The notes under the pieces were generated by a model. The model had not been told where the DNA came from. It searched no databases and saw nothing but the letters and a program-made list of their open reading frames with translations. Source: JAUVPY01 sp034412795 (GTDB lineage Bacteria > Chloroflexota > Anaerolineae > 4572-78 > NAK82). Taken from it: 64,000 nt of DNA. Below, piece after piece: positions 50,889-58,640 of the stretch; within the stretch, counting starts at the first letter, position 1, and every line of letters starts with the position of its first letter. The stretch lies in the NCBI GenBank assembly GCA_034412795.1, contig DAOUMD010000036.1, forward strand, positions 39,881-103,880, read 5' to 3'. A program made the position numbers and the translations under genes.

Positions 50889-50980
50889 ACTAAGGATTTA
50901 ATAACTTACCCATTAGCCGACTGAATCAGGCTAGTATTTCGCTTGCATTTGAAGAAGTTATTAAATTCCCAATCCTTAGT
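50889..50980. repeat. Long inverted repeat after the surface protein genes
   Basis: ACTAAGGATTTAATAACTT (50889-50907) pairs with AAGTTATTAAAT...AATCCTTAGT (50955-50980), interrupted by seven extra bases in the right arm. AT-rich. Confidence 0.65.
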
Positions 50981-51012
50981 TGGCGACTGGTGTATCTGCT
51001 CTGCTGTCTTTG

Positions 51013-51036
51013 GGGCCAGCCTGGGCTGGCCCTTTA
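51013..51036 (+). terminator. Hairpin terminator upstream of the sortase gene
   Basis: GGGCCAGCC-TG-GGCTGGCCC followed by TTTAT, about 145 bases after the LPVTG gene. A second hairpin (GGCGGCA/TGCCGCC, 51065-51084) follows. The 340-base gap has no gene. Confidence 0.65.
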
Positions 51037-51127
51037 TGACTCGTTATCAATAGATTTCTGGTAGGGCGGCATCCCTATGCCGCCGCTGACGCCTAGAAAC
51101 TGGACGAACCTAGTACGTTGGTCTGCT

Positions 51128-51156
51128 TGACAAAACAAAGTGTGAGCCTATTATAG
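51128..51156 (+). promoter_or_regulatory. Probable promoter of the sortase gene
   Basis: TTGACA at 51128, with TATTAT 16 bases or TTATAG 18 bases downstream, 55-60 bases upstream of the start at 51211. Confidence 0.5.
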
Positions 51157-51210
51157 TGGTTAATACACTGAATTATGTCTAATTTATCCTTTGGAGAGTA
51201 GATTCCTCGC

Positions 51211-52170
51211 ATGCGACAGACGAGTGCCAAGCCGTCACGCCCACTTGCCTGGCTCGAACAATTGGCCGTCTTGGCATCCAGCCTGGTCTGGACCGCCATC
51301 ATTCTGCTAATAATCAGCTTCTTTTGGGCCTATCAGGACGTCCAAGCCCGTTGGGAAACGCTCCAGGCACAACCAACGCCCGTCTCAGTAGCCATAGCTG
51401 CGCCGGAGCCTACGTTGCCCCCTACCGAAACGGCCACACCTACTCCATCACCCACGCCGGTTCCTACCAGCTCGCCTACACCAACTGCCACTTTCGTTAT
51501 CGAACCGGCCGAGGTGCCGCCCGAGATTCTGCCAGAGACACCCCTGGAAGCGGAGGCAACGCCGACCCCGGTGCCCGAAAGGGAGGCCAGCCCGGAGCCA
51601 ACCGCCACCCCCACCAATACACCTGTGCCTCCTACGAACACGCCCACTCCTGTCGTTGACCTGCCACCCACCAACACACCCGTTCCCACGCCAGCTCCGC
51701 CTCCTCCCGCTGGCGATAGCGGTCCGCCCAGTCGGATTGTCATCGAGTCGGTGGGGATAGATACGCCCGTCGTGCCCGTCGGCTGGTCCGTTGTCGAGCA
51801 AAATGGGCGGCAATACAGCATGTGGGACGTAGCCGATTACGCTGGTGGCTGGCACGAGACCAGTGCGCTACCTGGCCAGCCGGGTAACACGGTCCTTTCC
51901 GGACATCATAACATCAAGGGAGAGGTTTTCCGTTACCTGGTGGATGTACAGGAAGGGGACGAAGTTGACGTGTACGTGGAGGACGCAATCTTCCGGTATT
52001 ACGTGCAGCAGAAACTCATCGTCAAAGAAAAAGGGGAACCCGTCGACGTGCGACGCCAAAACGCACAATGGATTTCCCCCACCGACGATACACGACTGAC
52101 CTTGGTCACTTGCTGGCCGTATACAAACAACACCCACCGCGTCATCGTGGTTGCCAAGCCCGCATCCTAA
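51211..52170 (+). CDS. Sortase with long Thr/Pro-rich stalk
   Basis: A 319-residue membrane-anchored transpeptidase. Residues 18-40 form the anchor (VLASSLVWTAIILLIISFFW), about 50-172 a Thr/Pro/Glu-rich stalk, and 175-319 the sortase beta-barrel. The catalytic His lies in LSGHHNIKGE (232/233), Cys301 in LTLVTCWP and Arg310 in THRVIVVA. It should cleave LPxTG-type signals, and two candidate substrates are encoded just upstream. It resembles class D/E enzymes, but the class is not certain. A stalk of about 120 residues is unusually long for a sortase. Confidence 0.9.
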   Translation: MRQTSAKPSRPLAWLEQLAVLASSLVWTAIILLIISFFWAYQDVQARWETLQAQPTPVSVAIAAPEPTLPPTETATPTPSPTPVPTSSPTPTATFVIEPAEVPPEILPETPLEAEATPTPVPEREASPEPTATPTNTPVPPTNTPTPVVDLPPTNTPVPTPAPPPPAGDSGPPSRIVIESVGIDTPVVPVGWSVVEQNGRQYSMWDVADYAGGWHETSALPGQPGNTVLSGHHNIKGEVFRYLVDVQEGDEVDVYVEDAIFRYYVQQKLIVKEKGEPVDVRRQNAQWISPTDDTRLTLVTCWPYTNNTHRVIVVAKPAS

Positions 52171-52282
52171 ACACTGCCGCTTCCCACACAATGATACGCC
52201 ACTTCACCTTCAAAGGCACGCCCGCTGCGGCTGAAATTTCGCAAAACACGCCGAAGTCGACATCCAAGTCGAGTTGCGGACG

Positions 52283-53596
52283 ATGATTCTGAGTCGACGA
52301 CAGTTACGATTGCTCATCCCTGTCGGCTTGGCCATCAGCCTCTCTCTTCCCGGCGACCAGACACTTTATGCGGTGTTGCCCACCCAGGCTCAAGCGGTCG
52401 GCATCAGCCTGGGTATGGTGGGAGTGTTGTTGGGCATCAACCGCCTCATCCGCATTCCCGGCAATCCGATTGCTGGTCTGCTCTATGATCAGTTCGAGCG
52501 ACGACGCCTCTTCCTGCTGGGACTTCTACTAGGCACCCTGTCCACCGCTAGTTATGCCATTGCCCAAAGCTTCCCTGCATGGTTGGCCGGTCGCTTGCTG
52601 TGGGGAATCGCCTGGTCCCTACTTAACGTCGGAGGTCTCACCATGATGCTCGACGTGACCGAAGATCACGACCGAGGGCGAGTGATCGGCCTGTATCAGT
52701 TGTCGTACCTGCTGGGGCTTGCCTTTAGCCCACTGCTGGGTGGGTTGCTGACCGATGCCTTTGGGTTTCGCCCGGCACTGCTGATAGGTGCAGCCGTGAC
52801 CGGTGTTGCAGTCATAATAACCTGCTTCGCCTTGCCAGAAACCAGATCCACCCCACTGGCCACCGCTGCCTACGGGCAGCCTACAAAGAAATTTGTTACC
52901 ACCCTCAAACAGACGTTGCGACACCTTACCCTGCCAAGGATACTACCTTTGTTCAATCACCCAGCACGCCAGCCCGGACAGGGAGCACGGACCTTACGAC
53001 GAGTTCGGAAGGGCGGGCTGTTAGCTGTCAGCTATATTTACCTGGTAACCTTCTTCGCGGGGAACGGAGTGGTGATGTCTACAATCAGTCTGTATTTGAA
53101 GCAGAATTTCGGCGACGAGGTTCTGATTGGGAATGTCGTCGTGGGTGTGGCCTCCTTGGGTGGCTTGTTGCTGGCAATGCGCTCGGTGGTGGGGATGGTA
53201 GCTGGACCGATCTCCGGTCACCTGTCGGATCTGAAGGAAAATCGATGGCCGGTCGTACTTGTAGGGATCAGCGTAGGCACAGCCGGCTTCGGTGTGCTCA
53301 TCCTCGGCAGAAATTTCTGGAGCGTTGTATTGGGCGTGGTCTTCATCGCCCTCAGCAGTGGAACATTGTTGACAACCCTGGTCGCCCTGACCGGCGACCT
53401 GGCAGCCAGCGATCGACAGGGGCAGGCGATTGGGCGCTTGGCCACGGCTGGAGACCTGGGCAGTGCGACCGGACCTCTGCTGGCCTACGCACTGGTATCG
53501 CTGATCAGCCTGCGTTGGATCTATCTGCTGTGCGGTCTGAGCTTCGTTTCAAGTCTACTGGCTTTACGATACGCAGTTGCAGCCCAGGAATCATAG
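52283..53596 (+). CDS. Major facilitator superfamily transporter
   Basis: A 437-residue polytopic protein with about 12 transmembrane helices. The cytoplasmic loop GLLYDQFERRRLFLLGLLL is the MFS signature A; a second copy is visible as GPISGHLSDLKENRWPVVLV. A basic central loop (RKGGLLAVSYIY nearby) separates the halves. The substrate cannot be predicted. The start is the ATG at 52283; a TTG nine bases earlier is possible, and neither has a clear Shine-Dalgarno site. Confidence 0.85.
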   Translation: MILSRRQLRLLIPVGLAISLSLPGDQTLYAVLPTQAQAVGISLGMVGVLLGINRLIRIPGNPIAGLLYDQFERRRLFLLGLLLGTLSTASYAIAQSFPAWLAGRLLWGIAWSLLNVGGLTMMLDVTEDHDRGRVIGLYQLSYLLGLAFSPLLGGLLTDAFGFRPALLIGAAVTGVAVIITCFALPETRSTPLATAAYGQPTKKFVTTLKQTLRHLTLPRILPLFNHPARQPGQGARTLRRVRKGGLLAVSYIYLVTFFAGNGVVMSTISLYLKQNFGDEVLIGNVVVGVASLGGLLLAMRSVVGMVAGPISGHLSDLKENRWPVVLVGISVGTAGFGVLILGRNFWSVVLGVVFIALSSGTLLTTLVALTGDLAASDRQGQAIGRLATAGDLGSATGPLLAYALVSLISLRWIYLLCGLSFVSSLLALRYAVAAQES

Positions 53597-53651
53597 TGCA
53601 GCGAAGCCGCACGCAAGCGAGATTTTCGACTCACGGACAGCGCACATGTTG

Positions 53652-53796
53652 CCGGGTAGCAGCTACCCAGCCGCTCCCGATGGACGACAGTCCAGAGATC
53701 CTGCACAAGTTCTTATGAGCGATCAAGCTCAGGATTTTCATCCCTCGTGAGCCGAGGGCCCTCGCGAGCGGTGGGCTGAGTAGTTACGCCGGGTAA
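53652..53796. repeat. Palindromic element family C, copy 2
   Basis: The longer relative of 31661-31778. Ends GTTGCCGGGTAGC and GCCGGGTAAC are imperfect inverted repeats; the core has the TGGAC/GTCCA hairpin and a CGAGGGCCCTCG palindrome absent from copy 1. It lies between convergent MFS and Fe-S protein genes. Confidence 0.75.
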
Positions 53797-53800
53797 CTGT

Positions 53801-53838
53801 ATAAGGGCCAGGCACTCCTGCGAGTGCCTGGCCCTTAT
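53801..53838. terminator. Bidirectional terminator between MFS and Fe-S protein genes
   Basis: A perfect 17-bp stem (ATAAGGGCCAGGCACTC and its complement) with a CTGC loop, between convergent genes. AT-rich ends give partial U-tracts on both strands. Confidence 0.8.
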
Positions 53839-53862
53839 ATCTCTTGCTTGTTATCGATTATG

Positions 53863-54219
53863 TTAGCACTTACAGGAAGTGCCCCGCCCGCCGGCCGCGG
53901 TGCGGAATGAACTGCCACAACCGCAGGACTGCACAGCGTTGGGGTTTTCAATACGGAATCCACCCCCCATCAGACTGTCAACGTAGTCGATCTCGGCGCC
54001 CATCAAATACATCAGGCTACCGGAGTCCACGATCAGCTTTACATTCTGATCCTCAAAAACCTGGTCGCCGTCCATCGGAGCATCGGCGAACGTCATGCCA
54101 TATTGTAATCCGGAGCATCCACCCCCCGACACAAAAACACGCAGGCTATGGTCTTCCATGCCTTTCTCTTCCAGGAGTCTTTGAAGTTGGTCGGCAGCCG
54201 CTTCAGTTAACGTAATCAC
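53863..54219 (-). CDS. HesB/IscA/ErpA-family iron-sulfur carrier
   Basis: A 118-residue A-type carrier that accepts and delivers [2Fe-2S] or [4Fe-4S] clusters. The three ligands are Cys35 (GGGCSGLQY), Cys99 and Cys101 (QSCGCGSSF). The C-terminus adds a Gly/Arg-rich segment ending in CKC, two further cysteines beyond the normal family end. No isc or suf genes are adjacent. It is transcribed alone and ends at the bidirectional terminator. Confidence 0.92.
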   Translation of the reverse strand: MITLTEAAADQLQRLLEEKGMEDHSLRVFVSGGGCSGLQYGMTFADAPMDGDQVFEDQNVKLIVDSGSLMYLMGAEIDYVDSLMGGGFRIENPNAVQSCGCGSSFRTAAGGRGTSCKC

Positions 54220-54349
54220 CAGTCTACCTCCTTTTTATATTTAGTCTTATAGCTATCCAATCCCAAGTCAAATATTGCGACACATTGTACCAGACCTTGG
54301 GACTTTTGTCAACACAAAAAAGACTATTTTTATCTGGTTACTCATCACA

Positions 54350-54413
54350 TGTTACCTGCTACCTGTCACCCCCTTCCTGCTACCTACCGGTTACCTGCTA
54401 CTTGCTAATCAGG
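54350..54413. repeat. TACCTGC-type microrepeat
   Basis: Irregular repeats of GTTACCTGCTACCTG and variants. The same type of unit occurs at 17999-18022, where it encodes a permease C-terminus. The right end overlaps the stop region of the MttB-like gene. Confidence 0.5.
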
Positions 54414-55865
54414 TAACGCCGGCAGATGGTCCATGCCGAATCGGCGCGCTGCGCGTTGTGTAATATCGTGCAACGTAAGCCGCACGTCGTCAGACAGCGG
54501 TCGGGGCTGATAGGCGCTCAGCAGGCTCTGCACCCGGTCCCGCGCGCGTTCCCCCGTCGTTTTAGCCCCGGCGTCTCGCCAGGCAGTCAGCGAACCTCGG
54601 TCCACCACGGCGGAGGGGATGAACTGCTCCTGGGCAAACCATGACCGGGTGTGCTTCTGGCCCAGGAAGTGGCCGTGATGCCCCACCTCTTGGATGAGGG
54701 CCGCCCCCAGCACCTCGTCACGGGTCTCAACCCCACGCAGCAGGCGCTTGGCCATAGCGATGATTTCGGCGTCTACCACCAACTTCTTTAGTGATTGGGC
54801 ACGTAAGAAGTCCAGCATGCCTGCGCCGCTGATCATATTGATGCCGGCCAAAGCCCCCATCAGCGCGCTCATGCCTGACTCGAAGCCGGCCTGAGTGTCT
54901 ACCAGCTTGCTGTCGCTGGCCCCCAGGTAGGTGTGAGTGGGCATAGCCAGTCGTTTGCCAACCTGGGCATAGGAAACATCAACCATAGCCGTCTCAATGG
55001 CCCCCATCGGCGTGGAGCCGAACCGCATGTCGGTGATGGCTGGCGCCCCGCCCCACACGATGGGCGCGCCCGGAGCCGCAAGCTGGTGGATGGTCACACC
55101 GCTCATCGACTCGGCGGTATGCTGAACTACCGCGCCCACCAATGTCACCGGAGCAGTAGAGCCGGCCAACGGCATCGAAATGAGCTGGGCCGGGATGCCA
55201 TAGCGGGCACAGTCTATCAGGTTTTGACAGGTGAGTTCGCTCCAGACGAGCGGCGGTGAAGAGCACGCGTCAAAGATAGCTCGCGGTCTGGCAGCCAGCG
55301 CCTCCAAGTCCCCGGCATCAGCCACCAGCAGGTCTTTCATGATGTGCAGCGTATCGACACGAAAGGCCCCGGTAACAATCGGCTTGTTACTATAGAGCAA
55401 CGTCAGGTAGATGCGATACAGGTCACCGATGTCCTCGACCACGTCGGAGCAGATAAAGGCGGTGCTGATGGCGTCATAGGCGGGCAGCATCTCAACCAGT
55501 TGGGCATAACGCACGTAGTCGGCTGTGACCGGTTGGCGGTGCTGCCCGGTCTCGCCGTCGAGGAGATTAACAGCCGATGAGCCCGGATCGAAGTGGACGT
55601 GATCCCCTTCGTAGCGGACGGCGACGTTCCCGTCTCCATCGTACAAAGCAAAGCCGGAGGGCGCCGTCTCCAACGCCTTTTCAACCAGCGGCTGCGGGAT
55701 GCGGGCGACTTTCGCCTCGAAATCCACCTCGGCACCGGCATCAGCCAGCAGCACCAGTCCCTCTTCACTGTAAACCTTGACACCGGGGTCCTGAAGTAAC
55801 TCAAACCCCTCAGCAACGACGCGCTCAATCAATGAATCATCAAGTAGCTTAAGTTGGGGTTGCAC
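54405..55865 (-). CDS. MttB-family methyltransferase, non-pyrrolysine type (copy 2 in order of transcription)
   Basis: A 486-residue TIM-barrel protein of the trimethylamine/glycine-betaine methyltransferase superfamily. Conserved pieces include DPGVKVYSEEGLVLLADAGA, HFDPGSSAVNLLDGETG and AGINMISGAGMLDF. The frame has no internal UAG, so it lacks the pyrrolysine of true MttB. It is more like MtgB-type enzymes that demethylate quaternary amines and pass the methyl to a corrinoid protein. It starts 10 bases after the neighbouring paralogue's stop. No corrinoid protein gene is nearby, so the acceptor must be encoded elsewhere. Confidence 0.85.
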   Translation of the reverse strand: MQPQLKLLDDSLIERVVAEGFELLQDPGVKVYSEEGLVLLADAGAEVDFEAKVARIPQPLVEKALETAPSGFALYDGDGNVAVRYEGDHVHFDPGSSAVNLLDGETGQHRQPVTADYVRYAQLVEMLPAYDAISTAFICSDVVEDIGDLYRIYLTLLYSNKPIVTGAFRVDTLHIMKDLLVADAGDLEALAARPRAIFDACSSPPLVWSELTCQNLIDCARYGIPAQLISMPLAGSTAPVTLVGAVVQHTAESMSGVTIHQLAAPGAPIVWGGAPAITDMRFGSTPMGAIETAMVDVSYAQVGKRLAMPTHTYLGASDSKLVDTQAGFESGMSALMGALAGINMISGAGMLDFLRAQSLKKLVVDAEIIAMAKRLLRGVETRDEVLGAALIQEVGHHGHFLGQKHTRSWFAQEQFIPSAVVDRGSLTAWRDAGAKTTGERARDRVQSLLSAYQPRPLSDDVRLTLHDITQRAARRFGMDHLPALPD

Positions 55866-55875
55866 GGTTGACTCC

Positions 55876-57342
55876 TTATGTTACGCCCAATTCTCGTTCC
55901 ACCGCAGCAGTGATGCGGCTCAATTCGGCGGACATCTGAGAATCCAAAGGAGCAGGCTGGTGATTCTCCAAAATCCAGCGCGCCTTTTTGTTGGCCCACT
56001 CGCGCGAACCTTTGCGGTCTACCTCCCAGGTGGAGTAAGGGCGACGATCGATGAAGCGAGGCTGCCATAGATCGCGGATATGATCGCGGGTGTGTTTGTG
56101 AGCCAGGAAGTTGCCGCCCACGCCCACATCTTTGACCACATCCAGGGCCAATGTCTTTTCACTGACCGGGATGCCGTTCGCCACCAGGCGGATGGCGCTG
56201 TAGATTTCGCAGTCCAGCAGCAGTTGCTCGTAGGAAAAGATGCGCGAGCCGAAGAGCATGCCGGCTCCCTGCAACAGGTCAGCACCGCTGAGGACCGGCA
56301 TGAAACCGGCGAAGACGTTGTCGAAGGCGGCCTGCCAGTCAGGCTGCTTGGCACCGGTGGCGAAAGCCCCCATAGAGAGGGGAATGTTATAAAAGTCGGC
56401 CAGGTGGTTGGTAGCCGCACCGAAAAGATAATCCTCAGGGCCGCCGCCGGTATAGGCCCCGCTGCGTGGGTCCATGGCCGTCTGCGCAGCGGCGTAATAA
56501 ACAGGGCAACCGGGGTACGCCATCTGCATCAGAGCCAGCGCCGAAATGACCTCAGCGTTGCCTACGGTCAGGTTACCCGCCAGGGCAGCCGGGCCGCTGA
56601 AGCCGCAGCTCGCCATAGTCATGAAAGCCACCGGCAGACCTGCTTCGGCAGCCACCAGCGCGGCCTCAAGGCTGCCCTCGTCGTGGGCCAGCGGGCTAAT
56701 GGTACACTGCATGATCGATAGGATAGGCCGTCGTTTTAATTCTTCACGTCCCCCCACGATAGCCGCCGCCATTTCGACGCCCGCCTTCATTTCGTGGGCC
56801 GTGACCAACGTCTCGGTTTGCACGTGTTTGGCGTAGTTGTTCCAGATGGCTTCCAGTTCGTGCAGCCCGCGCGTTTGGGCGGGGCAATTCTGGGCGGAGA
56901 CGGGCGGCCAGATGAGGGCGATCTCCTCCATGTGGTCGGCCACCCGCATAGCGTCGGCCACGTCCTGTTTCGTCGAGACGCGTTTCTGGCCGGTGTAGGG
57001 ATCCAGCACCTCAATGCCGGTGCCGTCCACGGCCAGGTAAGCGTGCCGGCCGTCCAGGGGCAAATCCAGGTCGGGATTTTCGCGGGCGTACAGAGTGTAC
57101 TCGGCCGGCGCGTGGCTTATGGCCTCTTCGACCACCTGGCCAGGGATGCGCGCGATTTGCTTATCGCGGTCCACAGTAGCGCCGTGGTCGTGCAGAATAT
57201 CCAGCGCCCGCTCCGAGGGAAAGCGCACCCCGACGGTTTCGATGAGGTCCAGAGTGGCCTGATGAATCTGCCCCACGTCGTCGGGGCTGAGGGCCTGCAA
57301 GCGCAGGTGGGTGGTGTCAATGGGTAGGATGCCTTGGGTCAT
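55876..57342 (-). CDS. MttB-family methyltransferase, non-pyrrolysine type (copy 1)
   Basis: A 488-residue paralogue of the preceding gene. Features are QATLDLIETVGVRFPSERAL, VEEAISHAPAEYTLYARENP and FAGFMPVLSGADLLQGAGMLFGSR, with a conserved HTRDHIRDLW near the C-terminus. It also has no in-frame UAG. The shared order of motifs with the next gene suggests an old duplication. The substrate may be a quaternary amine such as glycine betaine or carnitine; this is an inference. Confidence 0.85.
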   Translation of the reverse strand: MTQGILPIDTTHLRLQALSPDDVGQIHQATLDLIETVGVRFPSERALDILHDHGATVDRDKQIARIPGQVVEEAISHAPAEYTLYARENPDLDLPLDGRHAYLAVDGTGIEVLDPYTGQKRVSTKQDVADAMRVADHMEEIALIWPPVSAQNCPAQTRGLHELEAIWNNYAKHVQTETLVTAHEMKAGVEMAAAIVGGREELKRRPILSIMQCTISPLAHDEGSLEAALVAAEAGLPVAFMTMASCGFSGPAALAGNLTVGNAEVISALALMQMAYPGCPVYYAAAQTAMDPRSGAYTGGGPEDYLFGAATNHLADFYNIPLSMGAFATGAKQPDWQAAFDNVFAGFMPVLSGADLLQGAGMLFGSRIFSYEQLLLDCEIYSAIRLVANGIPVSEKTLALDVVKDVGVGGNFLAHKHTRDHIRDLWQPRFIDRRPYSTWEVDRKGSREWANKKARWILENHQPAPLDSQMSAELSRITAAVERELGVT

Positions 57343-57492
57343 AGTGTCTCCTGGCTACTCATTTCTTGAAGTGATTGTAAATGGAAGGAAAAAGCGAAGG
57401 ATTGAGTAATCGTTCCTCTAGATGCCAAGTTCCGACACTAGATACTCTTTGAAACGGGCGTACTCTTGGCTTCTAACATACTATTCCCCCTT

Positions 57493-58374
57493 CTAATCAA
57501 AGCCAGCTAGGTTAAACTTATACCCGTACTCTCCTAGCCGTCTTCTCGCTATTTCTATGTACTCTGGGTTCAGTTCTATGCCGATGAAATTACGACCATT
57601 TAGGGCTGCTACCAGGCCAGTGGTGCCAGAGCCAAAAAAGGGATCAATGACATAGTCGCCTACTTTACTCCCAGCAAGAATACAGGGCTCTATCAATTTA
57701 GTTGGAAATGTGGCAAAGTGCGCCTCGTTGACAGGCTCTGATTGGACTGTCCAGACACTACGCTTGTTTCTGAGTTCGCCGTTTACGCCCCTTTCTCTAA
57801 CTGCTTTATAGTCATAGAAATACTTCTCGTTTTTACTCAGGAGGAAAATCGTCTCGTGTGCTCGTGTAGGTCTGTCCCTTACACTCTCGGGGTGTGGGTT
57901 CGGTTTGTGCCAGATGATTTCGCTTCGTAGATACCATCCATCACTTTGAAGTGCCATTGCGACTCGCCAGGGTACACCAACGAGATCTTTCGGTTTCAGT
58001 CCTATCGGTGTGGGTGGTCGGTATGACATAGCCCGGGCTGGATTCTTCTTATCCGGTGCTCGCCAGGTCCGCCCTCCACTGGTGTAGCAGTCACCAAGGT
58101 TCAGCCAGAAAGTCCCATCGTCTCTGAGGACTCTCTTCAATTCTCGGAATACAAGAACCAAGTTGTTGACGTAGTCCTCGACATTCTCCTCTGAACCAAT
58201 CTGCCCAGCGAAGTCATAATCTCTCAGACCCCAATAAGGGGGAGATGCGACTGCCATCTGATATGACTGTGATGGAAGATTCGATAGAACCTGGTAGGCA
58301 TCTCCAAGATAAACCGTTGATTTGGTTGATACTTGAGGGAAGAGTAGCGCAGGTTGCAGACCAGCTTCGCTCAT
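57493..58374 (-). CDS. DNA methyltransferase (amino-MTase, beta class)
   Basis: A 293-residue site-specific DNA methyltransferase. Motif IV SPPYWGLRDYD is near residue 45 and precedes motif I DPFFGSGTTG (about residue 240) in the circularly permuted beta order. The SPPY motif fits N4-cytosine methylation, with N6-adenine also possible. No restriction endonuclease gene is nearby, so it looks like an orphan. A phage origin or a regulatory role is possible. Confidence 0.9.
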   Translation of the reverse strand: MSEAGLQPALLFPQVSTKSTVYLGDAYQVLSNLPSQSYQMAVASPPYWGLRDYDFAGQIGSEENVEDYVNNLVLVFRELKRVLRDDGTFWLNLGDCYTSGGRTWRAPDKKNPARAMSYRPPTPIGLKPKDLVGVPWRVAMALQSDGWYLRSEIIWHKPNPHPESVRDRPTRAHETIFLLSKNEKYFYDYKAVRERGVNGELRNKRSVWTVQSEPVNEAHFATFPTKLIEPCILAGSKVGDYVIDPFFGSGTTGLVAALNGRNFIGIELNPEYIEIARRRLGEYGYKFNLAGFD

Positions 58375-58640
58375 TCTTTACCTTGTCGACTTTCCGGGAG
58401 GTATATTATTGCGATCGAAGGGAAACTTTGTTTTCTTTCAGTGTTTTCATGGTCTTAGCCACCACATTAGTGTTGATTTGATAAACTGCCAAACAGATTC
58501 AAGGTACACTGGTAACCAAAATTCAGCATCCGGGTGGTAGAACTTGCCCCGTTCGCCCTTTGAAAAATCGTATTCAGCCTTCATACGTTACGTGTAACGC
58601 AACCCGCACCTCCGCACAACTAGTCAGAGGAAAGGTTTTC

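Noticed and set aside
54405..57342. Pyrrolysine-containing MttB
   Set aside because: No in-frame TAG interrupts either gene, and no pylS/pylT is visible.
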